DNA from: an uncultured Clostridia bacterium
GTDB taxonomy: Bacteria; Bacillota; Clostridia; TANB77; CAG-508
Length of the DNA: 64,000 bases
Assembly (NCBI GenBank): GCA_948739805.1
Contig: CAPYID010000006.1
Coordinates: 13,875 to 77,874, forward strand
Direction: 5' to 3'
Position 1 is the first letter of the stretch. Each line of letters starts with the position of its first letter. Shown here piece by piece: positions 50,937 through 60,210 of the stretch. The notes below the pieces were generated by a model, which was not told the DNA's origin, did not search any database, and saw only the letters and a program-made list of their open reading frames with translations. The position numbers were made by a program, and so were the translations under genes.

Positions 50937-51314
50937 ATGGATGAGTCTGAAATGTCTGATATGATAAAAAATATTAGTAAAATGATAAATGATGGGAATA
51001 TTCCAGATGATATAAAAAATATTGTTAATAATTTGAAGTCTGATGGTTCTTCTAATAATAGTTCTTCTAATTCTAGTTCTACTAGTAATTCTACTTCTTC
51101 TGCTCCTAATATAGATTTTGATACTATTTTTAAGATGAAGTCCATTTTCGAGAAGATGAATTCTACTGAGGATCCTAGGGCTAATCTCCTTCGCTCTTTG
51201 AAACCATATTTGAAGGAGAGTAGAAAGTCTAAGGTTGACCAATATATTCAGTTGTTTAATATGACTAAAGTAATGGATATTTTAAAACCAAATGGTGGTG
51301 AGAATGCAAAATGA
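50937..51314 (+). CDS. Hypothetical 125-aa protein with Ser/Asn linker
   Basis: The start at ATG 50937 is chosen because GGGAGG is seven bases upstream and too close to the ATG at 50931. An N-terminal helix (SEMSDMIKNISKMINDG) leads to a low-complexity linker of Ser and Asn at about residues 42-62. A C-terminal helical domain follows (LLRSLKPYLKESRKSKVDQY). Its stop overlaps the next start by four bases (ATGA), so the two are translationally coupled. No membrane segment or known domain is seen. Confidence 0.7.
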   Translation: MDESEMSDMIKNISKMINDGNIPDDIKNIVNNLKSDGSSNNSSSNSSSTSNSTSSAPNIDFDTIFKMKSIFEKMNSTEDPRANLLRSLKPYLKESRKSKVDQYIQLFNMTKVMDILKPNGGENAK

Positions 51315-51682
51315 CACCTAATTTTCCTTTTTTTAGGTTTCCTATGTATTATAATTCTTATAGGAATCCTTATAATTTTAGAAATAATTCTATGTTTCCA
51401 GGCTCAGATAGTCAAAGTTACAAAAAGTATGATGACAATGTGGTTAAAAATGGTAGCCAAGTGCAAAGACTTCCATTTTCTTCTAATTCAGCTAATAATG
51501 AGCAGACAAGAAACATTGGAGCATCTTCCTCTAGTTCTTCTGATGATCAGTTTTTTGATATTTTTGGAATACGCTTATATTTTGATGATATTTTGATTTT
51601 GTGTTTATTGTTTTTCCTTTATCAAGAGGAGGTTAATGACCAGTTTTTGTTTATTGCTTTGCTTTTGTTATTGTTGTCCTAG
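51311..51682 (+). CDS. Hypothetical 123-aa protein with hydrophobic C-terminus
   Basis: The protein has an aromatic, Asn/Tyr/Pro-rich N-terminus (FPFFRFPMYYNSYRNPYN), a polar Ser-rich middle and a C-terminal hydrophobic hairpin. The hairpin begins with FGIRLYFDDILILCLLFF and ends LLLLLS after the charged QEEVND turn. Proteins with such endings are common beside sporulation genes in Clostridia, from memory, but I cannot name a family. It overlaps the upstream gene by four bases. It is the last gene of the three-gene unit. Confidence 0.65.
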   Translation: MTPNFPFFRFPMYYNSYRNPYNFRNNSMFPGSDSQSYKKYDDNVVKNGSQVQRLPFSSNSANNEQTRNIGASSSSSSDDQFFDIFGIRLYFDDILILCLLFFLYQEEVNDQFLFIALLLLLLS

Positions 51683-52122
51683 ATATCTTGCGAATTTAAT
51701 GATTAAAGGTTTAAATTAAAATAAAGGACACGTCCTACGTGCCCCCAAGATCTATCTTTTGTTATTTATATATTTCCTCTTTTGTTTATTATTTCTTTTG
51801 TTTGTTTTTTTATTTCTTTAGTTTGATTTATCTTATGTATTTTATATATTCATTTGTTTATTTATAGTGATTTTCTTATGAGTACAAGCCCTACTCGATT
51901 GTCTTTATTATATTTTACATTTTTATTTTTTAATGTCAATACCTCTTTTTTTTATGTAATAGTCTATTAGTAAATTTTTTCTTTCTAGTCCTTAGAAGTA
52001 GTGTGTTTTGTTTTTAATTTTAATAATGTTACATTTTTATTACAATTTCGTTATATTTTGTAATATTTCTCTTTTCTCTTACGCATATAATGTTTTTTGG
52101 TTAAAATATGATTTTTTGGTTG
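51683..52122. other. Gene-free A/T-rich stretch
   Basis: I see no gene, promoter pair or strong hairpin here; only T-rich sequence leading to the repeat at 52123. Confidence 0.5.
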
Positions 52123-52172
52123 TGTAAGAGCCCTCAGTGACTCCTTAACAGCTCCCTTAAATAAGGGTGCTA
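52123..52172. repeat. CTCCCTTATTTAAGGGAG family repeat, copy B (inverted, decayed)
   Basis: GAGCCCTCAGTGACTCC leads to CAGCTCCCTTAAATAAGGG, the reverse orientation of copy A with several changes. Confidence 0.7.
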
Positions 52173-52225
52173 AGTATAGAAATAGAGAGGTCATAGACCT
52201 CTCCTCTTAGGTAATTCTTTCTTAA

Positions 52226-52402
52226 TTATTTTGCAAATATCCCTAGGCTTAAACCTACTGCAATGCAAATTACACTTATTATTATCCCAAAACTAATAAA
52301 TATTAGGTATTTAATAGCTTCTTTTGTACTTATTTCATCTTCTTCATCTACCCGCTTGTTTTCCTCTTCCACCTCTTGTGTGTAAAGTGTGTTGTTCTCC
52401 AT
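52226..52402 (-). CDS. Small single-pass membrane protein
   Basis: The 58-aa protein starts at ATG 52402, fixed by AAGGAGGT seven bases upstream; earlier in-frame ATGs precede that site. An acidic N-terminus (QEVEEENKRVDEEDEIST) is followed by one membrane helix (about 35-55) and the end GIFAK. It has its own consensus promoter at 52453-52481, which overlaps the ancestral 3' end of comEC. Function is unknown. Confidence 0.75.
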   Translation of the reverse strand: MENNTLYTQEVEEENKRVDEEDEISTKEAIKYLIFISFGIIISVICIAVGLSLGIFAK

Positions 52403-52452
52403 TGTAATTACCTCCTTATGCATGGGCATTTTGCCCTTATTTTTACTGATAA

Positions 52453-52481
52453 ATTATACCATAGCTTTTATTCTTTTTCAA
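52453..52481 (-). promoter_or_regulatory. Promoter of the 58-aa membrane protein
   Basis: TTGAAA, 17 bases, TATAAT on the minus strand. Confidence 0.8.
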
Positions 52482-52578
52482 TTGTTTTTTTAATAAAGAA
52501 TTACTGCTATTTTTAGTTGCTACTTTTATGTTTATTCCATTGTTTATGGTTATACTTATTTCTCCATTTTGGTCTGTT

Positions 52579-54921
52579 CTATATATTTTTGCTCCGATTT
52601 TCTTTTAATCTTTTTATAACTCCTTCATTTGGATGTCCAAATTTATTGTTTTTTCCTACTCCTATTAGTGCAATTTGTGGCTTTACGGCTTCTATAAATT
52701 CTTGTGTGCTTGATGTTTTTGAGCCATGATGCCCTACTTTTAATATCATAGATTTTAATTCGTGTTTTGCTATTTTTACTACCCTTTCTTCTGCCATACT
52801 TTCTATGTCTCCTGTGAATAGCATACTGAATTTGTTATATATGAGTTTTGCTACTATTGAATTGCTGTTTATGTCGTCAAAGTATAATTTACTTTCTGGA
52901 TATATAATTCTGATTTCCACATTGTTATCCACATTTATAACATCTCCCCTTTTTACTACTATAATGTTTATTTTTTTATTTACTACTATTTCCATAATTT
53001 TTTCATAGTTATATACTTTTTCTGCTTGTTTTGAGATTATTATGTTTTTTACTTTTAGTGAGTTTAATACTGCAATTAAGCCTTGACAATGGTCAGCATC
53101 AAAGTGTGATATCATTATATAGTCTAGTTTTTTTATTCCTCTGTCTAGTAGGTATGGAACTAGCGTATTCTTTCCTATATCATAATTTCCAGATGAGTTC
53201 ATTGTTCCTCCTCCATCTATTAGCACTTTTTTGTTGTTGGGTGTTATGATTAGGCTTGAGTCTCCTTGACCTATATCTATGAAGTGTATTTTTAGGTTGT
53301 TGGGTATGTGTATATAGTTACTGAATATTATGGTTATTATTAATACTATTGCTAAAATTTTCGTTATTTTGTCTTTTCTAGTTATTCCTTTTTTTACATT
53401 TGCTCTTCTATATGTATAATTTGCGTCTTGTCTTGCTATTTTTAAGATTATTGCATAATATAAGAATATTGATAGTATGTTCGGAGTTGTAATATATATT
53501 TTTGATAATGGTATTCTGCCAAAGATTTTGGCAATGATTATTAATATTTTTATTAGAGTATTAAGAAAGATTGATATAAAACTTGCTATTTCTAATGATA
53601 TTAAGGATAAAAATGCACATATAAACCCTAAAATTATTACTATTCCTATTAAATAACTTATTATGATATTGGCAAATATAAATGTTAGTGATATTGTGTG
53701 GAAGTTTGTTATCATTATTGGGATTATCATTGTTTGTGCTGATAATATTACTGATATTGCTTCTGATATTTTTTTATTTAGCTTGATTTTTCTTAGTTGT
53801 TTTGTGTATGTTTTGTTAAGTAGTAGAATTCCTATTACTCCTCCATATGAGAGTTGAAAGCTGATACTGTTTATACTATGTGGGTTGCAAATTAGTATTA
53901 TTAACATTGATAAGCATACATTATTTATTGTGTCTTTTTTTCTATAAAAGAAACTTGCTCCTAGTGTAATTATTCCCATTATGCCTGCTCTTGTTACTGA
54001 GATTGATGTGTTTGTTATTAGCATAAAGAATATTATTCCTAATATTTTTAGTGTTTCTTTTTTTCTTTTACTTATATTTATTTTGTCTAGTAGATATGTA
54101 ATTCCTAATATTACATATGACATGTGTGCTCCTGATACTGCTAATATATGATAAATTCCACTGTTTCTAAAGTCCTCTTTTATTTCTTCTTCTATGTTTT
54201 CATTGTTTCCTAATAGTATTCCTATTAATAGTCCTGCTTGCTTTTGGGGTAATATCTTTTTTATGTTGTTTTCTATTTTGTTGCTTATTTTGTGTGTTGA
54301 TATTTGTATTTTGTTTATATTATCTTCTTTTATTATTTGTATTCCACTTCCGCTATATGTTATTATTCCATAAATTTTTAGCGTTTTTAAGTATTCTGAG
54401 TAGTCAAAGCCTTTATAGTTTCTTCTTTTTTCTGGAGCATTATATGTGCCTTTTATTTTTATCTTGTTCCCATATTCTAGTTTTTGTTTTTGCTTGTTTG
54501 GAATGTTTAATATCAATTTTATATTTTTATATGTGTTGTTCCCATTTATGCTTTCGATTTTTATTGTGTAACTCGTTTTGTATTCTCCTGTTTTTTCATT
54601 GCTGATTATTGTTCCTATGTATGTTTGTTCTTCTGCTTCCATTTTATATATAGTTTCATATTTTTTATTAGAGTATGATGTTATTGTATTTGATATTATT
54701 ATTGAAGTTATTAACAAAATTAATGCTTTTGTATTAATTTTATCAACTGATACATGTTGTACTGCTTTTGTGTTTTTTGTAACATGATGTTTCATCCCTA
54801 TAATGATTGTGTATATAATTATCATAGTAATTATAAAGGGAGCTATACTTGTTTTTAAGTATAGCTCCCAAATTATTCCTATTATATACCCTATTAGTAT
54901 TGCTAATATTGGTCTTTTCAT
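52579..54921 (-). CDS. comEC: ComEC/Rec2 DNA-uptake channel, C-terminus frameshifted
   Basis: ComEC forms the channel that brings single-stranded DNA into the cell and carries a nuclease-like domain. The 780-aa protein has N-terminal helices, the Competence domain with many helices (GLLIGILLGNNE, LAVSGAHMSYVI), and a C-terminal MBL-fold domain (FIDIGQGDSSLI, SHFDADHCQGL). The start is ATG 54921 behind AAGGTGG. Near the end one extra base at 52596 shifts the frame. Without it the protein reads KENGAKIYRTDQNGEISI, the normal family ending, up to a TAA at 52443. As it stands the protein ends RLKENRSKNI. The missing strand belongs to the MBL domain, so activity may be affected. Confidence 0.92.
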   Translation of the reverse strand: MKRPILAILIGYIIGIIWELYLKTSIAPFIITMIIIYTIIIGMKHHVTKNTKAVQHVSVDKINTKALILLITSIIISNTITSYSNKKYETIYKMEAEEQTYIGTIISNEKTGEYKTSYTIKIESINGNNTYKNIKLILNIPNKQKQKLEYGNKIKIKGTYNAPEKRRNYKGFDYSEYLKTLKIYGIITYSGSGIQIIKEDNINKIQISTHKISNKIENNIKKILPQKQAGLLIGILLGNNENIEEEIKEDFRNSGIYHILAVSGAHMSYVILGITYLLDKINISKRKKETLKILGIIFFMLITNTSISVTRAGIMGIITLGASFFYRKKDTINNVCLSMLIILICNPHSINSISFQLSYGGVIGILLLNKTYTKQLRKIKLNKKISEAISVILSAQTMIIPIMITNFHTISLTFIFANIIISYLIGIVIILGFICAFLSLISLEIASFISIFLNTLIKILIIIAKIFGRIPLSKIYITTPNILSIFLYYAIILKIARQDANYTYRRANVKKGITRKDKITKILAIVLIITIIFSNYIHIPNNLKIHFIDIGQGDSSLIITPNNKKVLIDGGGTMNSSGNYDIGKNTLVPYLLDRGIKKLDYIMISHFDADHCQGLIAVLNSLKVKNIIISKQAEKVYNYEKIMEIVVNKKINIIVVKRGDVINVDNNVEIRIIYPESKLYFDDINSNSIVAKLIYNKFSMLFTGDIESMAEERVVKIAKHELKSMILKVGHHGSKTSSTQEFIEAVKPQIALIGVGKNNKFGHPNEGVIKRLKENRSKNI

Positions 54922-54967
54922 TTTTACCACCTTGTGATTTTTTGCCCCCATGTTATTCTTAATTGTT

Positions 54968-56278
54968 TTAGTTTATTATTCTTCTTGCTGATACATAGAA
55001 GTATCCATCACCGTCTATGCTAGAGATTATTACTCCTTTTCTGGAGTTAGCAGCATGTATAAATTTTCCACCTCCGATGTTTATTCCTACATGTGTTATT
55101 CGCTTACTTTTGCTAGATCCAGAGAAACATATTATATCTCCTGGTTTTAGATTTGATTTGCTTATTGCACTTCCATTTCCAGCTTGACTGCTACTTGAAC
55201 GTGATAAAGAATAACCAAAATGTTTGTAAACATATTGTGTAAATCCTGAACAGTCAAATCCAGATGGAGTGTTTCCTCCATGAATGTATCTGTAGCCTAA
55301 ATATTTTTTTGCATATGCTACTATTTCTGATGCTTTCAGATTTGTTGTAGCTGTGTTTGATATTTCCTCTGTTTCTACAGTTGGTGCTGTTTCTGTCATA
55401 GGAACTTCTGCTTTTGCTGTTATTTTAGTTGTTGTTTTCTTTTCTGCTGTTTTTGTTCTTCTACTTGCACTTCTTGATGTTACTTGAACTTTTGTATCTG
55501 ATATATACTTGGCTCCAACATATCCTGTATTTCCTTTATATTCTATTTTTACCCAACCATTATTTTCTTCTATTATTCCTACTTCTGCATTTCTTGATAG
55601 TACTGATATGACTTTTCCTGATATGTCTGGCTGTTCTCTAAAGTTTATTGAGTTTGCATTTATATACCCGACTTTGTTTTTGGTGTCTACTTCTTTTAGC
55701 TTTTCTGTTCTTACCCAGCCTTCAATGTTGTCTGATGTCACATATGACCAACCATTTAGTTCTGTTTCTATTTCAACATTCATATCATTTTCTAATATAG
55801 TAGTTGTTGTAGAGCTTATTAATGGTATTTTGTATAATTTTTCGCCCTTGTTTATTTTCTTAGTAGTACTTTCTTCTACACTTTCATTCGTACCTTCTTC
55901 TTCTGATGGATTGTTGTTATTTTCTTCTGGCTTATTATTGTTTTCTTCCTCAGAAGGTTTGATTTCTTCACTAGGATTTGTTGGTGGTGTTTTTATTTCT
56001 TCATTTACTTTTATATAGTCTCCACTGACATAACCTTCGTATGCGTTATTTGTTTTTGAGTCTATATATTTTACTTTATACCACCCATTGTCAGTACGTT
56101 CTAATATTTCAACTTTTTCGTCTATTGAAAGTAATGTTATTATAGATGAGTCTGTTGAATTACTTTTTCTTAGTCTTAACGTATCTGTGCTAACAATTCC
56201 TGTGGTTGCAAAACTATATACTGCTGTACAGCATATAATTAATCCACATAGTAAAGAAATTATTATACGCTTTTTCAA
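54968..56278 (-). CDS. SH3-domain NlpC/P60 peptidoglycan hydrolase
   Basis: This secreted cell-wall hydrolase probably cuts the D-Glu-diamino acid bond of peptide stems. The 436-aa protein has a signal peptide (1-25). Three bacterial SH3 domains follow (about 28-90, 145-195 and 198-255), the first and second separated by a Glu/Pro/Asn-rich linker. The C-terminal NlpC/P60 domain carries FDCSGFTQYVY (catalytic Cys), RITHVGI (His) and FIHAANS (third residue). A Thr/Lys-rich linker at 260-310 precedes it. All catalytic residues are present. It lies 17 bases beyond the comEC coding frame's upstream edge on the same strand but with its own leader. Confidence 0.93.
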   Translation of the reverse strand: MKKRIIISLLCGLIICCTAVYSFATTGIVSTDTLRLRKSNSTDSSIITLLSIDEKVEILERTDNGWYKVKYIDSKTNNAYEGYVSGDYIKVNEEIKTPPTNPSEEIKPSEEENNNKPEENNNNPSEEEGTNESVEESTTKKINKGEKLYKIPLISSTTTTILENDMNVEIETELNGWSYVTSDNIEGWVRTEKLKEVDTKNKVGYINANSINFREQPDISGKVISVLSRNAEVGIIEENNGWVKIEYKGNTGYVGAKYISDTKVQVTSRSASRRTKTAEKKTTTKITAKAEVPMTETAPTVETEEISNTATTNLKASEIVAYAKKYLGYRYIHGGNTPSGFDCSGFTQYVYKHFGYSLSRSSSSQAGNGSAISKSNLKPGDIICFSGSSKSKRITHVGINIGGGKFIHAANSRKGVIISSIDGDGYFYVSARRIIN

Positions 56279-56363
56279 TATATCACCCCTAAAAATTTAT
56301 CACGCATTAGTATTATACGCTATTTATTTTTATTTGTCAAATTTTGGACGAAACAGTTTCCTC

Positions 56364-57149
56364 TTAATTATTTAATGGTTCCTTCCTTTCATATTTTATG
56401 TGTTCAATATTACTGTTTTTGCTACGTTCTACCATGCATTTATATACTCTGTCTCTTAATTCTTGCTTTTGTTCTTTTTTGGGTAATTCTTCGTTTGCAA
56501 AGAATGGTCCATCTACATATGTGACTATTTTTATTTTGTCTTTGTTTTTTCCATAGCTTTGATATGTGTTTGTCATAGAAAATACTGGTTTTTTTAATTC
56601 TATTGGATATGCAAATGATACTGATTTAAATGGTCTTATTTTTGTATAATATGGCCATATATGTGCTTCTGGATATATTGTTATTGAGTGTCTTTTGTGG
56701 ATGTGCTTTTCTATCGTTTTTAGGAAATTTTTCATTGATTCTTTATCTCCTGGAACTGGTATTGCTCCTAACATTTCAATAATGTTTTTTGCGTGTTTTA
56801 TTGAAATGTTTTCTGGATTTACTATTAGAAAGTTCCTTTTGGGATATATCGCAATACTTGGTATAAATGTATCTGCAAATGCTTGTGTATGATTTCCATA
56901 TACAAAATATCCTTCGTTTTTATATTGTTTTAGTTTTTCTTTGCCTATATATTTGATTCTGAATTTTGTTTTCGCATATCCTATTTTTATTGGCATACTT
57001 AATATATTTTGTACTATTAATGAACATAAGTCCCATAGCGAATTTTTATCGTATTTGTAGTTTTTGTCTATTTTTATTGGTGTTATTTTTGCACTTGAAA
57101 ATTCATCATTTAATTCATCTGTATAATAATTTGTTTTTGTTTCTTTCAT
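56364..57149 (-). CDS. PlsC-like acyltransferase
   Basis: The 261-aa protein has the lysophospholipid acyltransferase fold: GNHTQAFADTF at about 78 (a HX5D variant of the usual HX4D), then IPVPGDKESMKNFL and the later IYPEAHIWPYY and PFKSVSFAYPIEL. No membrane helix stands out. It probably acylates a glycerol-phosphate or glycolipid headgroup. It shares the second half architecture with the C-terminal domain of the GT8-PlsC fusion two genes upstream, so they may act on the same lipid. ATG 57149 has AAAGGCAAAAC. A repeat element and terminator separate it from the fusion gene. Confidence 0.85.
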   Translation of the reverse strand: MKETKTNYYTDELNDEFSSAKITPIKIDKNYKYDKNSLWDLCSLIVQNILSMPIKIGYAKTKFRIKYIGKEKLKQYKNEGYFVYGNHTQAFADTFIPSIAIYPKRNFLIVNPENISIKHAKNIIEMLGAIPVPGDKESMKNFLKTIEKHIHKRHSITIYPEAHIWPYYTKIRPFKSVSFAYPIELKKPVFSMTNTYQSYGKNKDKIKIVTYVDGPFFANEELPKKEQKQELRDRVYKCMVERSKNSNIEHIKYERKEPLNN

Positions 57150-57204
57150 TGTTTTGCCTTTCTTTTACATATGCTTTCTTCAAGAAAAGTGGCTTTGCCA
57201 CCTT

Positions 57205-57343
57205 TTCTTTTGCCGATTTAAGTTTCCGAATGTAAATGAGGAAATCTTAAAGGCAATAGCGTTTATAGCCTTTTAAATACTAGGAAAGTTTATTATGCTA
57301 TTGTTAAATTTATACCTATTTATAGAACTTTCCTAGTATTTAA
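57205..57343. repeat. Structured intergenic element, copy 2
   Basis: The 55-base block matching 27431-27485 is followed by arms ACTAGGAAAGTT and AACTTTCCTAGT about 40 bases apart, the same hairpin type as copy 1. Confidence 0.7.
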
Positions 57344-57347
57344 AAAT

Positions 57348-57365
57348 GGGCGAATAAATTCGCCC
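57348..57365 (-). terminator. Terminator of the GT8-PlsC fusion gene
   Basis: GGGCGAAT and ATTCGCCC form a perfect 8-bp stem followed on the minus strand by ATTTTTA, about 50 bases after the stop at 57419. Confidence 0.75.
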
Positions 57366-57418
57366 CTTTTGGTATTACGATAACAAATTTGTTCTTTAAG
57401 ATGTTACCAAATACATAT

Positions 57419-59218
57419 TTACTTCCCTATAACAGTTGTGTATTTAAGTGGAGTTTCATAAAATTTTTCATAAATGTTTTTCCATATATCAAAGTTTTTG
57501 TTTCTCATTTCCTGTATGTTCTCTTTATCTGTAAGCTTTTTGTTTTTATAGATTGGTTCTTCAATATTAACATGGTATTCCATTATTGGGAATCCATCTT
57601 CTCCTATAATATTGCTTTCTTCCATTGTTATAAATATAGGGATTATTGGTACATCATTTTTTACTGCAATTTTGAATGCTCCATCTTTTAATGGCTTTGG
57701 CTTTTTATAGTTCCACCACATGCTTTGCTCTGGATATATTAAGATGAAGTCTTTATTTTCTAATATTTGCTTAATTGCTTTTAATAGATTTTGCATTGTT
57801 TTTGTGTTTGAACTTAATGGCAATGTGTAACAGTTTCTAAATAAAAATCCGTAAAATCCTGGAAAGTTAGTATAGTTTCCTTCTCTTATTATTTTATATA
57901 GCTTTTTATTTTTTCCTTTTTCTGTTTTATTAAATATCATTTCTACTGTGAATGCATCAAATGGGTTGAAATGATTACAGGTTATTATTCCTCCTGTTTT
58001 TACTTTTTCTATGTTTTCTATTCCTTTTACTTCTTTTATTATTAGTTTATTTTTCCTTAGTAACTCATTTGCAAAGTTTTGCGCTACTGTATTTGCTACT
58101 TTTGCTTTTATTTTACTTGTTGCCTTTTCTTTAAGGTAGTCTACTTTGTCTGGTGTTAGTATAATTGTTGGTGGGTCGTTTTCTGCATCTACATCAAATT
58201 TTCCTTCTAGTTCTAGTTTTTCTATTTTTTTTAGTATTTCTAGCCTTTCTTTAGATTTTCCCTCAGGGCTGTCCTTTTCTGTTATTTTTCTGTCTTGCCT
58301 ATCATCTCCTACACATTCTGCTTCTTTGACTGCAAGCCTTATAAGGTTTTTTTCTGTTTCCATATCAATTAGTTTTTGTGCTTCTGTATAGTTTTCTTTT
58401 ATTTCTCGTATTTCATCATAAAATTCCGTTTTCTTTGCGTATTCCCAGAAGTATTCTTTGTATGGTACATTGTCTATGTGCCATGGTTTATATGTTAAAT
58501 TAAAGTGAAGTAGTTTTAGTTCTTCGTCTTTTTTGTTTCTTCCAGGTGCTGGCATGACATCCCAACTATTATCAATATATTTTACTCTACCTTTACAGAT
58601 TCTGTTTAAATAATCTTGGTCTTGTGCTACTGAAAATTTTGTTGTTCCTAATAAGTATAAGAATTTTTCTTGAAATTTGTATTTTCTTAGCTCATCTAAA
58701 TTCATTAAAAGTATACCAGCATTAAAGTATTTTTTATATGTCGAAACTCCTACTACTTTTTCTGCATATTCTTGCAGTTCTTTTCCATTTTGTATTATGT
58801 CATCTGGAATTCCTCCAACTAAATTGCTACCAATATCTATATTGTATAAATTGGCTATGTCTTCTAGTATTATGATGTCACTGTCTAAATATAGTACTTT
58901 GTCGTATTGTGGATATAGTTCTGGTAAAAATAGTCTAAAATATGTTGTTTTTGTGTAGTAGTCTCTAGTATATAGCTGGTCTTTTATTTTTTCCACATAA
59001 TAGTTTAGGTCTACAAATTCTATGTTTATATTTTCTTTTTCGTATTTCTTAATTCTTTTTTTACTTTTTTCACTTACATTTGTGTGTAGAATTTTTATTA
59101 AATACTCATATTCTTTTGATGAATGTTCTACTAATGATTGAAGCCCAACTGCTAAAAATTGAATATAGTAATCATCTACCGCAAAAAATATTGGTATTAC
59201 TTTTTTATTATTGTTCAT
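57419..59218 (-). CDS. Fusion of GT8 glycosyltransferase and PlsC-like acyltransferase
   Basis: The 599-aa protein has two enzyme domains. Residues 1-265 are a GT8 glycosyltransferase: IFFAVDDYYIQFLAVGLQSL at the start, the metal-binding LYLDSDI near 107, and LNFNAGILLMNL-like plus LHFNLTYKPWH. Residues about 275-375 form a charged linker. Residues 395-599 are a PlsC-type acyltransferase: CNHFNPFDAF (HX4D) near 425, IYPEQSMWWNY near 505 and KDGAFKIAVKNDVPIIPIF. No stop or frame change separates the halves. One polypeptide could add a sugar and an acyl chain to the same lipid carrier. It lies 50 bases after the GT8 gene 59269-60117. Confidence 0.9.
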   Translation of the reverse strand: MNNNKKVIPIFFAVDDYYIQFLAVGLQSLVEHSSKEYEYLIKILHTNVSEKSKKRIKKYEKENINIEFVDLNYYVEKIKDQLYTRDYYTKTTYFRLFLPELYPQYDKVLYLDSDIIILEDIANLYNIDIGSNLVGGIPDDIIQNGKELQEYAEKVVGVSTYKKYFNAGILLMNLDELRKYKFQEKFLYLLGTTKFSVAQDQDYLNRICKGRVKYIDNSWDVMPAPGRNKKDEELKLLHFNLTYKPWHIDNVPYKEYFWEYAKKTEFYDEIREIKENYTEAQKLIDMETEKNLIRLAVKEAECVGDDRQDRKITEKDSPEGKSKERLEILKKIEKLELEGKFDVDAENDPPTIILTPDKVDYLKEKATSKIKAKVANTVAQNFANELLRKNKLIIKEVKGIENIEKVKTGGIITCNHFNPFDAFTVEMIFNKTEKGKNKKLYKIIREGNYTNFPGFYGFLFRNCYTLPLSSNTKTMQNLLKAIKQILENKDFILIYPEQSMWWNYKKPKPLKDGAFKIAVKNDVPIIPIFITMEESNIIGEDGFPIMEYHVNIEEPIYKNKKLTDKENIQEMRNKNFDIWKNIYEKFYETPLKYTTVIGK

Positions 59219-59268
59219 TTTTATTTCCTTTCTTTATGAAGCACAAATTAGTTTTGATAAAAATTTTG

Positions 59269-60117
59269 TTATCCTCCAACCATTGCCTCTTTCCCTTTTA
59301 ATTCAAATTCTTGTTTTAAATTTAAGTATTCTTCTAGGTCATCATCAAAGTAATGACATTTTAAGATATTATGTACTTCTTCCACATTCCATTGTTTAAA
59401 GTTTTCAATACGTGGATATGGTAAGATTAATAATCTTTTACAAAAGTGACATATTACTGTGTCTTTTCTTTTAAAACTTGATTGTTCATTGTATATTCTA
59501 GGTAATAGTAATTTTTTTGTGGTAACTTTAAATATTGCATCTTGGTCTGCAAATAACATTTTTTTTGTTCTTATAAGTTCTCTTGCTTTTTCTAGTAGTT
59601 TGGTTTCTCTTATTTTTTTCATGTTTAATAATAACATTCCCGCATTTATATAGTCAGGTCTAATTATTTTACTCCCATATTTTTCTCTTACTGCTGCATA
59701 TTCATATCCTTTTATATCAATATTATATAACATTGATATGTTTTTGCCAACCATTATGTCTATGTCTAAATATAATAGTTTGTCTGGCATGCCTGGTATT
59801 AAGTCTGCTAACAGCCTTAATAACGTATATGGTGTACAATATGCCTTTTCATTAGCACATTTGAAAAATTCTCTTTCATATGTTTTTGTAACATCTATTT
59901 TTGTTACTTTACTTTTATAATTTTTAGATTTTATTACATAGTTTAAAAAGTCTATTTGCTCATCTGTCATACTTATATATTCTCTGTTTAGCCTTGAGGC
60001 GTCCATTGTGAATATATAACAATTGATTGCTTCGTCTGTTCTATTTTTTATTGATATTAGCTGAGTTAATGCACCATCAAAAAACTTATTATTTCCACAT
60101 AAAAGTAAGTTTATCAT
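59269..60117 (-). CDS. GT8-family glycosyltransferase
   Basis: The 282-aa protein has NLLLCGNNKFFDGALTQLIS at its start and the metal-binding LLYLDIDIMVGKNI near 125. The conserved INAGMLLLNMKKIRE lies near 160 and DQDAIF near 198. Retaining GT8 enzymes transfer glucose or galactose from UDP-sugars, which galU could supply. It is the first gene of a unit with the GT8-PlsC fusion and has a promoter at 60165-60194. No membrane segment is seen, so it acts at the inner face of the membrane or in the cytoplasm (inference). Confidence 0.9.
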   Translation of the reverse strand: MINLLLCGNNKFFDGALTQLISIKNRTDEAINCYIFTMDASRLNREYISMTDEQIDFLNYVIKSKNYKSKVTKIDVTKTYEREFFKCANEKAYCTPYTLLRLLADLIPGMPDKLLYLDIDIMVGKNISMLYNIDIKGYEYAAVREKYGSKIIRPDYINAGMLLLNMKKIRETKLLEKARELIRTKKMLFADQDAIFKVTTKKLLLPRIYNEQSSFKRKDTVICHFCKRLLILPYPRIENFKQWNVEEVHNILKCHYFDDDLEEYLNLKQEFELKGKEAMVGG

Positions 60118-60164
60118 TTCTACTTTTTCTCCCCTATTTATACAATTCCCTTAAAATATTTTCT

Positions 60165-60194
60165 ATTATAACATATTAGTATTATTATTTGCAA
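60165..60194 (-). promoter_or_regulatory. Promoter of the glycosyltransferase cluster
   Basis: TTGCAA, 18 bases, TATAAT on the minus strand, 48 bases before the ATG at 60117. Confidence 0.65.
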
Positions 60195-60210
60195 CATCTA
60201 ATAATTTGGG

